Part shown: positions 13,778 to 21,483 of the stretch, in pieces | How the letters are laid out: every line of letters starts with the position of its first letter | Position numbering within the stretch: position 1 is the first letter of the stretch | NCBI RefSeq assembly: GCF_004348685.1 | Contig: NZ_SMKO01000047.1 | Location: 1 to 52,740 of the forward strand | Length of the DNA: 52,740 nucleotides | Source: Nonomuraea deserti | GTDB taxonomy: Bacteria; Actinomycetota; Actinomycetes; Streptosporangiales; Streptosporangiaceae | Direction: 5' to 3' | The notes under the pieces: model-generated | Database searches by the model: none | Told to the model about the DNA's origin: nothing | What the model saw: the letters and a program-made list of their open reading frames with translations, nothing else | Position numbers and translations under genes: made by a program

Positions 13778-16700
13778 ATGGCCTGTCTGTCATGTGGTGC
13801 CGACATCGTGAGCGTCCGCTTCTGTCCCCATTGCGGCACGCCCCAGAACGGTGACCGGGGCGAGGTACGGAAGATCGTGACCGTTCTGTTCTGCGACCTG
13901 AGCGGTTCGACGGAGATGAGCCGGCTGTTCGACCCGGAATCCCTGCGGGCGATCCTGCTGCGCTACTTCGAACTGATGCGCTCCTGCCTCATCCGCCACG
14001 GGGGAACGGTGGAGAAGTACATCGGCGACGCCGTCATGGCCGTGTTCGGTGTGCCCACGGTGCATGAGGACGACGCGCTCCGTTCCGTGCGCGCGGCCTG
14101 GGAGATGCGCGAGGCCATCGGCAGGCTCAACGAGGAACTGGTCCGTGAGATCGGGTGCGGAATCGCGATCAGGATCGGCGTGAACACCGGCGAGGTCGTG
14201 GCCGTCGACGCGGCGACCGGCGATCACACCTTCGTCGCGGGAGAGACCGTCAACATGGCGGCGAGGCTCGAACAACATGCGACGCCGGGCGGGATCCTTC
14301 TCGGCGCGGAGACCTACCGCATGGTGGCGGGCGCCGTCACCGCCGAGGCCGTGCCGCCGCTTCAGGTCCGCGGCAGGGCAGAGCCCCTGCCCGCCTGGCG
14401 GGTGCAGGTGGTCAGGGCCCACGAGTCACCCGTGCGGCGCAGGTTCGACGTGCCGCTGATCGACCGCGAGCGCGAGTTGAGGCAGCTCTCGCTGCTCTTT
14501 GAAGGGGTACGGCAGGACCGTGGCTGCCACGTGTGCACGATCTTCGGCGATCCCGGGATGGGGAAGTCGCGGCTCGCCCACGAGTTCGTCATGGCATGCC
14601 AGTCGGCAGGTGCACCCGCGGTGTCCAGCGGCTGCTCGCCGTACGGAGGTGGCACGCTCGCCCCGTTCGACGGCGTCCTGTCCGCCCTGATCGAGGCCAC
14701 GGGGAGGGGCAGCCTGGCCGAGACGTTCGCCGAGACGCCGCAGGTGGCGACGGCACTGGCCGGTGTCTTGCGTGACGGCGCTCCGGGCCTGGCAGTCGAC
14801 GACACGTTCTGGGCGGTCCGCGAGGCATTCTCGGCGCTCGTCGACGATCGCGGCGTCGTCGTGGTGCTCGACGACCTGCAGTGGGCCTCGCCCACCGCGC
14901 TGGATCTGATCACGACCTTGACGGAGTCCCTGCACGAGGTGGGGGTGCTGTTCGTCTGCCTGGCCAGATTCGAGCTCCTTGACGCCCGTCCGCAGTGGGG
15001 CGGCGGACAGCTCGGCACCACCTCCATCGTCCTGCGGCCGTTGAGCGACGAGCACGCGCACCTGCTCGCCGCCCAGCTGAGCGACGTTTCCGCGCACCTG
15101 TCCGACGCCGAGACCGAGCGGCTGGTGACGACCGCGGAAGGCAACCCGTTCTTCCTCGAACAGCTGATGGCGATGCGGGCCGAGGGGCACGGGGAGGGAG
15201 TCCCGCCGTCCCTGCGGGCGCTCCTGGCGGCGCGGCTTGACCTGCTACCCGCCCAACATCTGGAATGGCTACGCTGGGCGGCGTTCTTCGACCGGTTCGT
15301 CCCCTCGCGCATCGCCGAGCTGGCACCTGACGTCCGGATCACCGACGCCGACCTCCACCACCTGGTACGCCGCCGGTTCGTCGAACCCGACGGGAGGCTC
15401 CACGGCGAGGCCCGCTACCGGTTCGGCAGTTCCCAGATCCGGGACGTGATCTACGCCGCGCTGCCGAAGAAGCTCCGGGTGGAGCGGCACCTGCGGATCG
15501 CGGGCTGGCTGCGGGATCGCCGGCAATCCGACGCCGACGTCGGCGCGCACCTGGAGACCGCGGCAGGCTACAGCGCCGAGCTGCGAATGCCGGACTCGGC
15601 CGGCCTGGCCCGCGCGGCCGGCGCCCACCTGGACCGGGCGGGACGCACGGCCCTGTCACTCGGTGACATGTACCGCGCCCGATCGTTCTTCGAGCGGGCC
15701 CTCGCGCTCGCACCGGACCGGCTGGACACCATGGTGGCCCTCGTCGACGTGCTCGCCGCAGTGGGCGCGACCGTGAGCGCCGACCGGCTGCTCGACGAGC
15801 TCGAGGCATCCTCGGGCCGGCCGGTCCCCGCGGCGCACGGGCGGCTCCAGCGAGCCGTACTCCACCTGGCAGAACGGGGAATGGACCACCTGGTCGCGGT
15901 CGCCGAGCAGGCACTGCCGATCTTCCGCCAGGAAAACGATCATGTCGGGCTCGCCCGGTGCTGGCTGCGCCTGGGCCAGGCCAGCCAGGTCCGGTACCGC
16001 TTTGACGAGGCCAGGCAGCGCTTCGAGCAGGCTCTGACGTACGCCCACGACCCCACGGCGCGGCTGGAGCTGGCGACCACCCTCGGCGGGCTCGCCTACT
16101 GCCTGTGGCAGGGGCCGGAGCCTTCCGGCGCCGCCCTGCGCAGATGCGACGAGCTGGTCGAGCAGTACGCCGGCATGTCGAAGGCCACCAGGGTCGCCGT
16201 CGAGTCGCCGCGCGCGTTGTTGTGTGCCATGCGCGGCAGGCACGACGACGCACGAAGGACTCTCCGCGACGCGGCGCGCATCACCCATGAGATGGGGCAC
16301 GTCACGGCAGGGGCGACCATTCCCGTCTTCCTCGGCAAGGTGGAACTCCTGGCCGGCGACTTCGCCGCGGCGGAACGGGCGCTGAGCACGTCACGGGCCG
16401 CCTTCGACGACATCGGAGACGGCCTCATGCGCGACACGGCGACGATCGACCTCGCACGTGCCGTCTATCTCCAAGGCAGAAAGAGCGAGGCCCTCGAATG
16501 GCTGGATTCGTGCGAGAACCTCACCGAAGGCCTGTTCCCCATGGATGCCGCGCTCCTTGCCTCACTGCGGGCCCGCATCCGCTCCGAGCCGGGAGCCCAG
16601 CTGGAAAGGGCTCTGGCGCTGACCGCCGGGGTGCCCTCCCCCCAGTGCAGGGGCACGGTCCTCCTGGACGCCGCCCATGTGTTCCGCAGCACCGGGCGCG

Positions 16701-16819
16701 GATCCGACGCGGCCTCCGCCCTGAGGCAGGCGCGGGACTGCTTCGCGGCGAAGGAGGACCTGGCCGGCCTCGCGGTGACCGCATCCGTTCAGGCCAGGTG
16801 GGACGCCCGTGAGCGCTGA
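13778..16819 (+). CDS. Zinc-ribbon adenylate/guanylate cyclase-ATPase-TPR regulator
   Basis: About 1013 residues from ATG 13778 (an upstream start at 13754 adds eight unlikely residues). A zinc ribbon (CLSC...CPHCG) is followed by a class III nucleotide cyclase domain (about 25-200). That domain has metal-binding Asp in LFCDLSGST and in YIGDAVMAVFG and the NMAAR transition-state block, so catalysis looks possible. An AAA/STAND ATPase follows (P-loop GDPGMGKSRLA near 260, Walker B VVVLDDLQWAS near 365), then TPR-like helices to the end. This domain order is common in actinobacterial signalling proteins. It is coupled (11-bp overlap) to the protease gene and sits right after the precursors, so a sensing or regulatory role in the RiPP locus is plausible. 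Confidence 0.9.
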   Translation: MACLSCGADIVSVRFCPHCGTPQNGDRGEVRKIVTVLFCDLSGSTEMSRLFDPESLRAILLRYFELMRSCLIRHGGTVEKYIGDAVMAVFGVPTVHEDDALRSVRAAWEMREAIGRLNEELVREIGCGIAIRIGVNTGEVVAVDAATGDHTFVAGETVNMAARLEQHATPGGILLGAETYRMVAGAVTAEAVPPLQVRGRAEPLPAWRVQVVRAHESPVRRRFDVPLIDRERELRQLSLLFEGVRQDRGCHVCTIFGDPGMGKSRLAHEFVMACQSAGAPAVSSGCSPYGGGTLAPFDGVLSALIEATGRGSLAETFAETPQVATALAGVLRDGAPGLAVDDTFWAVREAFSALVDDRGVVVVLDDLQWASPTALDLITTLTESLHEVGVLFVCLARFELLDARPQWGGGQLGTTSIVLRPLSDEHAHLLAAQLSDVSAHLSDAETERLVTTAEGNPFFLEQLMAMRAEGHGEGVPPSLRALLAARLDLLPAQHLEWLRWAAFFDRFVPSRIAELAPDVRITDADLHHLVRRRFVEPDGRLHGEARYRFGSSQIRDVIYAALPKKLRVERHLRIAGWLRDRRQSDADVGAHLETAAGYSAELRMPDSAGLARAAGAHLDRAGRTALSLGDMYRARSFFERALALAPDRLDTMVALVDVLAAVGATVSADRLLDELEASSGRPVPAAHGRLQRAVLHLAERGMDHLVAVAEQALPIFRQENDHVGLARCWLRLGQASQVRYRFDEARQRFEQALTYAHDPTARLELATTLGGLAYCLWQGPEPSGAALRRCDELVEQYAGMSKATRVAVESPRALLCAMRGRHDDARRTLRDAARITHEMGHVTAGATIPVFLGKVELLAGDFAAAERALSTSRAAFDDIGDGLMRDTATIDLARAVYLQGRKSEALEWLDSCENLTEGLFPMDAALLASLRARIRSEPGAQLERALALTAGVPSPQCRGTVLLDAAHVFRSTGRGSDAASALRQARDCFAAKEDLAGLAVTASVQARWDARER

Positions 16820-17630
16820 CGCACTTCCGCGCCTGAGCTGGTACACGCAGGACCGCCCGGAGCAGGTCAGGGTGAGCGCGGGCTGGCCGGCGGCCCCGGT
16901 GGAGGACTGGGCGACGTCGGGCGCCACCGGCGCGGGCGTCCGGGTCTGCGTCGTGGACAGCGGCGTCGAAGACGGGCACGAGCTCGTGGGGCAGCTGGCG
17001 GGCGCGTACAGCGTGGAACCCGGCCCGGAGGGCAGCCCGCGGGTCGTGCCCGACAACCGGGGCGACAGCAGCGGTCACGGCACCGCCTGCGCCAGCGTGA
17101 TCCGCCGGTTCGCGCCGGGTTGCGAGCTGGTCAGCGTCCGTGTCCTGGGCGGATTCTTCGGCAGCAGCGAAAATCTGGTCACCGCCCTGCGCTGGGTCAT
17201 CGACAACGGCTTCGACGTGGTCAACCTCAGCCTGTCCACCAGCAAGCGCACCTTCGGGACGGTGCTGCGCGAGCTGACCGATGACGCGTACTTCAACCGC
17301 ACGTTGATCGTCGCATCCGCGCACAACATGAAGGTCGAGAGTTTTCCCTGGAGGTTCTCCTCGGTGGTCTCCGTGGGCAGCCACGCCGAAGCCGATCCCT
17401 GGCTCTACTACTACAACCCCGCCCCGCCTGTGGAGTTCTACGCCGGCGGCGTCAACGTGCCCGTCGCCTGGAAGGGCGGGGCGCGCACGTTGTGCAGTGG
17501 CAACAGCTTCGCGACGCCGCGCATGGCCGGGATCTGCGCGCTGATCCTCAGCAAGTATCCGGAACTGACTCCGTTCCAGGTCAAGACCGCCCTCTATCTG
17601 TCCGCGGCCAACGTGAGGGAGCAACCATGA
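16809..17630 (+). CDS. Cytoplasmic subtilisin-like (S8) serine protease, candidate leader peptidase
   Basis: 273 residues from a GTG that overlaps the upstream gene. The catalytic triad is Asp50 (VVDSGV), His90 (SGHGTACAS) and Ser233 (CSGNSFATPRMAG), with oxyanion Asn173 (SAHN). There is no signal peptide or propeptide, which argues for work inside the cell. Compact S8 proteases in RiPP loci often remove leaders, and this is the only peptidase in the locus. Alternatively it regulates the neighbouring cyclase or GAF proteins. The ATGA overlap with the GAF gene supports co-expression. Confidence 0.87.
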   Translation: MSADALPRLSWYTQDRPEQVRVSAGWPAAPVEDWATSGATGAGVRVCVVDSGVEDGHELVGQLAGAYSVEPGPEGSPRVVPDNRGDSSGHGTACASVIRRFAPGCELVSVRVLGGFFGSSENLVTALRWVIDNGFDVVNLSLSTSKRTFGTVLRELTDDAYFNRTLIVASAHNMKVESFPWRFSSVVSVGSHAEADPWLYYYNPAPPVEFYAGGVNVPVAWKGGARTLCSGNSFATPRMAGICALILSKYPELTPFQVKTALYLSAANVREQP

Positions 17631-18241
17631 GCATCGACGGAGTACCGCCCGTCCTGGACAAGGGGCATCAGCGCCTGCTCCAGTCGATCGTGGAAGTGGC
17701 TCGCGCGATCTTCAGCGCGGGGGCGAGCTCGATCTTCATTTACGACAGCAGCGCGGGCGAGCTGGTCTTCGAGGCCGTGTCGGGGGCCGGCGAGGCGACG
17801 CTGCTCGGCCAGCGGTTCCCGATGGACGAGGGCATCGCGGGCTGGGTGCTGCAGTCGGGCGAGCCGTTGATCGTGGACAATGTGACGTCGAACCCGCTGC
17901 ACGCCAGGCAGTTCGCCGAGTCCACCGGCTACACGCCGGCGTCGGTGATGGCGGCGCCGCTCATGGACGCGGGCACCAGCATCGGGGTCCTGGAGGTGTT
18001 GGACCGCCGGCCGGATCCCGCCCGCGCACTGGGCGACCTGGAAATGCTCGGCCTCTTCGCCAATCAGGCGACCGTGGCCCTCCAGGTGGTGCACCAGAGC
18101 CAGGAGGCGATGGCCAGGGTGATCCACGACGACACGCTCGCCGGCGTGGCGGTGGCCCTGGGCGGCCTCACCGGCCCGCGCCGGGAGGCCGGCCGCCAGT
18201 TGCTCAGCAGCATCAAGGATGTCCTGGCCACCGAGGCGTAG
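17627..18241 (+). CDS. GAF-domain sensory protein
   Basis: 204 residues. A GAF domain spans about residues 10-165 (DEGIAGWVLQSGEPLIVDNV, VMAAPLMDAGTSIGVLEVLD are its hallmarks), followed by a short helical tail. No kinase, phosphatase or DNA-binding output domain is visible, so it probably works through a partner such as the cyclase/ATPase protein two genes upstream. It is translationally coupled to the protease (ATGA). It is the last gene of the rightward run. Confidence 0.85.
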   Translation: MSIDGVPPVLDKGHQRLLQSIVEVARAIFSAGASSIFIYDSSAGELVFEAVSGAGEATLLGQRFPMDEGIAGWVLQSGEPLIVDNVTSNPLHARQFAESTGYTPASVMAAPLMDAGTSIGVLEVLDRRPDPARALGDLEMLGLFANQATVALQVVHQSQEAMARVIHDDTLAGVAVALGGLTGPRREAGRQLLSSIKDVLATEA

Positions 18242-18338
18242 GCCACACGAAACCGTGCCCGGAAGCGCGCCCGCCCCAGGCCCAGCTGTCCCGGTCATGC
18301 AGGACGGACGAGGACCTCGGGGTGGGCGCGCATGACGC

Positions 18339-18518
18339 GTCCGCCGCCGTCGCGATGAGGCCGACGGGTTTGTCGGTGAGGAAGGGCGGGTCGAGCCCGG
18401 CGAGTTCCTCGAACCAGTCTAGCGCGTTCTTGAAGGAGCCGCTCACCGTGCCGTGGTACCTCGGCGCGCTCCGGATCATGGCGTCAGCCGCCGCCGCGGC
18501 CCGCACGAGCCTTGCCCC
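18339..18518 (-). pseudogene. Remnant of an NADPH-dependent FMN reductase gene
   Basis: The minus strand encodes APRYHGTVSGSFKNALDWFE and PFLTDKPVGLIATAAD, the flavin-binding core of NADPH-dependent FMN reductases. The first 60-70 residues of the family are missing and the frame is lost after the second block. It faces the GAF gene. The 420-bp stretch from 18242 to 18662 otherwise holds only the promoter region of the next gene. Confidence 0.75.
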
Positions 18519-18610
18519 CTAATCCCACCTAAGCGCCCGGCTACGGCGTCCTTACGGGGCGCGCTCCCCTTGTTTGTCCACATATGGGCCTCTATCGTCG
18601 CAAATAGGCT

Positions 18611-18650
18611 CTCATTCTCGTTAAATGAGCATCGTTACTCATTATTTGAG
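18611..18650. promoter_or_regulatory. CTCATT/AATGAG repeat cluster before the CoA-transferase gene
   Basis: CTCATT at 18611 and 18638 and its complement AATGAG at 18624 are spaced 13-14 bp apart, giving overlapping inverted pairs, with a further ATTTGAG at 18644. The AT-rich block lies 13-50 bp upstream of the GTG start. It looks like a regulator-binding region, possibly covering the promoter. Confidence 0.5.
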
Positions 18651-18662
18651 AAAGGCAGTGTT

Positions 18663-19883
18663 GTGGACGAAGGAGACCAACCGCCGCTCGCCGGGATCCG
18701 GGTCCTCGAACTGGGCAGCTTCATCGCCGCGCCGTTCGCCACCCGGATCTTCGCGGACTTCGGCGCCGAGGTCGTGAAGATCGAGCGGCCCGGCACCGGG
18801 GACGAACTGCGCGGCTGGCGGCGCAGCAGGGGCCGGACGTCGATGATGTTCCGTACCATCGCCCGCAACAAACGCTCCGTCACCGTGGACCTGGGCACCG
18901 GCGAGGGCCGGGACATCGCGCTCGGCCTCGTGAGCCACTGCGACGTGGTCGTGGAGAACTTCCGCCCCGGCACGCTGGAGCGTCTCAAGCTCGGCTCCGA
19001 CGAGCTGACCGCCGCCAACGCCGACGTCGTGCTGGTCCGCATCTCCGGTTACGGGCAGACGGGGCCGTACCGGGACCGGGCGGGCTTCGGTGGAGTGGCC
19101 GAGGCCTTCGGCGGGCTGCGGCACGTCACCGGGCATCCCGACCGCGAGCCCGTCCGCCCCGCCGCACCGGTCGGCGACGCCCTGGCCGGCCTGTACGGCG
19201 CGATCGGCGCGCTCATGTTGTTACTGGCCAAGGCGCGGGGGCGCCCGCACGAGGGGCCGCGGGTCGCGGACGTGGCGCTGTACGAGTCGGTGTTCATGGC
19301 CATGGAGTCGCTGCTCCCCGACTACGACGCGTACGGCGTGATCCGCCGTCGCACCGCCGGCAACCTGCCCGGCGTGGTGCCCAGCGGCATCTACCCCACC
19401 AGCGGCGGCGGATCCGTGATCATCGCGGGGAACTCCAGCGGCGTGTTCGGCCGGCTCATGACCGCGGTGGGCCGCCCCGACCTGGGGGCGGACCCCACGC
19501 TGGCCGACGGCTCCGCCCGCGACGCGCGCGAGCCCGAGCTCAACGGGGCCATCTCCGCGTGGACCGCCCGCCACACCGCCGCCGAGGCGGTCGACCTGCT
19601 CAGCCGGGCCGGCGTTCCGGCCGGGCCCATCTACGACGCCGCCGACATCGCCGACGACGAGCACTACCGGGCTCGTGACATGCTCCGCCCGCTCAAGGTC
19701 GCCGTCGACGGCGAGCCCGAGGAGATCCGCTTCCCCGGCGTGGTGCCGCGCGTCCCCGGCGCGCCCGGCGACGTGCGCTGGGCGGGCCCCGAGCTGGGCG
19801 CGCACACCGACCAGGTCCTGGGCGAGCTGCTCGGCTACTCGGCCGGCCGGCTCGACGAGCTGCGCGCCAGGAAGGTGATCTGA
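18663..19883 (+). CDS. CaiB/BaiF family CoA-transferase (family III)
   Basis: 406 residues from GTG 18663. Class III CoA-transferases move CoA between carboxylic acids. Family blocks are present: the N-terminal GIRVLELGSFIAAPFATRIF, ADVVLVRISGYGQTGPY, and VGDALAGLYGAIGAL, whose Asp is the expected acyl-anhydride nucleophile. Leu187 is coded by TTA (19221-19223). The 5' part carries the 46-bp repeat also found at 1247. It precedes an HMG-CoA-lyase-like gene by 101 bp. The pair suggests activation of a hydroxylated branched acid to its CoA ester followed by C-C cleavage. The substrate is unknown. Confidence 0.92.
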   Translation: MDEGDQPPLAGIRVLELGSFIAAPFATRIFADFGAEVVKIERPGTGDELRGWRRSRGRTSMMFRTIARNKRSVTVDLGTGEGRDIALGLVSHCDVVVENFRPGTLERLKLGSDELTAANADVVLVRISGYGQTGPYRDRAGFGGVAEAFGGLRHVTGHPDREPVRPAAPVGDALAGLYGAIGALMLLLAKARGRPHEGPRVADVALYESVFMAMESLLPDYDAYGVIRRRTAGNLPGVVPSGIYPTSGGGSVIIAGNSSGVFGRLMTAVGRPDLGADPTLADGSARDAREPELNGAISAWTARHTAAEAVDLLSRAGVPAGPIYDAADIADDEHYRARDMLRPLKVAVDGEPEEIRFPGVVPRVPGAPGDVRWAGPELGAHTDQVLGELLGYSAGRLDELRARKVI

Positions 19884-19984
19884 CATGCCCCACCAGCGGC
19901 GGCAAGGCCAACGGACCCGGCCGTCCCCGGCGACAGGCGAACGGACCCGCCCGCGCCCGGTGACGCCGGACAAGGGGGCCTGAC

Positions 19985-20854
19985 GTGCCCGTCGCCGGCG
20001 ACGTGACGATCAACGACGTCGTGCTCAGGGACGGGCTGCAGGACGAGCCCGTCGTGGTCGCCGTGCCGGACCGCGTCGCCATCGCCGCCGCGCTGGCCGC
20101 CGCCGGAGTGCGCGCGATCGAGGCCGCCTCCTTCGTCAACCCGGCCAGGGTGCCCCAGATGGCGGGTGCGGAGGAGCTGTTCGCCGCACTTCCCCGCGAC
20201 GGCTCCGTACGCTACAGCGCGCTCGCGCTCAACGCCCGGGGCGTCACCCGTGCGGTGGCGGCGGGAGCCGACGAGATCGTCCTGGTCGTGTCGGCAGGGC
20301 AGGGGCACAGCCTGGCCAATGCAGGACGCGGCGTCGAGGACGTGCTCGCCGGTTTCCGCGACGCGGTGTCCGGCCACCCGCAGGCCACCTTCACGGGCGG
20401 CATCTCCACCGCGTTCACCTGCCCGTTCGACGGCGAGATCGCCCCGCGCAGGCTGCTCGCGGTGGCCCGCGGCCTCGCCGGGATGGGCGTGGCCCGCATC
20501 GTCCTGGCCGACACGCTGGGCACCACCGCCCCCGAGCGGATCGCCCGTACGCTGGCCATGGTCCGGTCGGCCCTGCCGGACGTGGAGTTCGGGCTGCACC
20601 TCCACGACGCCCGCGGCCAGGCGCTCGACACGGTCGACGCCGCGCTGGAGCTGGGCGTGACCCGCTTCGACGCCGCCGCCGGCGGCTACGGCGGTTGCCC
20701 GTTCGCGCCGGGCGCGCACGGCAACCTCGCCACCGAGCGCCTGGTGGCGCACCTGCACTCCCGCGGCGTCCGCACCGGCGTCGGCGAGGGCGCCCTCGCC
20801 GACGCGGTGGCCCTGGTCAACGAGTGCCTGGCCCGTGGCACGCCGCTGGCGTGA
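19985..20854 (+). CDS. HMG-CoA lyase-like enzyme (DRE-TIM metallolyase family)
   Basis: 289 residues from a GTG preceded by AAGGGGG. The lyase signature VVLRDGLQDEP (metal-binding Asp and catalytic Arg of the D-x-x-R-D-G-x-Q type), the GLHLHDARGQAL metal-binding histidines, and the glycine/cysteine loop GGYGGCPFAPGAHGN are all intact. Family members cleave 3-hydroxy-3-methylglutaryl-CoA or similar tertiary-alcohol acyl-CoAs to acetyl-CoA and a keto acid. With the CoA-transferase before it, it forms a two-step catabolic pair. Confidence 0.9.
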   Translation: MPVAGDVTINDVVLRDGLQDEPVVVAVPDRVAIAAALAAAGVRAIEAASFVNPARVPQMAGAEELFAALPRDGSVRYSALALNARGVTRAVAAGADEIVLVVSAGQGHSLANAGRGVEDVLAGFRDAVSGHPQATFTGGISTAFTCPFDGEIAPRRLLAVARGLAGMGVARIVLADTLGTTAPERIARTLAMVRSALPDVEFGLHLHDARGQALDTVDAALELGVTRFDAAAGGYGGCPFAPGAHGNLATERLVAHLHSRGVRTGVGEGALADAVALVNECLARGTPLA

Positions 20855-20868
20855 CACGCGGACGCCGG

Positions 20869-21203
20869 TCAGTGCAGGCCGCGCTTGCCCGGCAGTTCGA
20901 GGTCGGCGACCGCCGCGAGCAGGGCCCGGGAGGAGACGGCCGGCGTGCCATGGCGGTGAACACGGCGCAGCACGCGGGCTCCCGGCATGGGCAGGTCGTG
21001 CTCGGGGGCCTCGCTTTCCGGGACGCCGTACACCTCGGGATCCTGACGTGCTGGCCCGGAGTGCAGGGGAAGGCGATGGGCTGGTCGGTCTCGAGCCGGA
21101 TCCGCCGCATCGTGGGCGTGACGAGCTCGGCGTGCGTGATGGTCGCCCGCATGGCGTACTTGCCGAACACGCCGGCGAGCGGATTGCGCATGGTGCGTGG
21201 CAT
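20869..21203 (-). pseudogene. Broken siderophore-interacting FAD-binding protein gene
   Basis: The minus-strand ATG at 21203 has a good AAGGGG site and begins an FAD-binding domain (ATITHAELVTPTMRRIRLE, CTPGQHVRI) of the siderophore-interacting ferric-reductase family. The flavin core (RxYTxR) region is missing. The frame then shifts, and a C-terminal-type piece (PAVSSRALLAAVADLELP) ends at 20869. At about 110 codons against a usual 250-300, it has lost most of its length and is not functional. Together with the promoter after it, this accounts for the gap 20855-21483. Confidence 0.78.
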
Positions 21204-21401
21204 GCCAGAACCCCTTCCGCTCGTCTCGCGGCCCGCGCTCCCACAGGACCGCGGAATGTCAACGGCGGGCGCCGCCTCGCCGAGAAACGGGCGGAAACGT
21301 TCGGGGCCGCGGAGAAGACGTGAGCAGCGGGCCACGAAGCGTCCGCGCAGGTCACGCGGAGATATCGATTCCTGTATCTGGCAAGCGGTAACGTAGGGTT
21401 C

Positions 21402-21448
21402 TTGACGCTCGGCATGCCGACTTCTACATTTTCTGAGAAATCGATTGC
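21402..21448 (+). promoter_or_regulatory. Promoter and LacI operator of the first sugar operon
   Basis: TTGACG (21402-21407) and TACATT (21425-21430) are 17 bp apart, a good vegetative promoter. The operator GAAATCGATTGC (21437-21448) lies at the expected transcription start, an arrangement typical of repression. A weaker ATATCGATTCC at 21362 may be a second site. Confidence 0.72.
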
Positions 21449-21483
21449 TCGCCCCCGAGCTCTCAACTCCAGGAGGATGAGAT

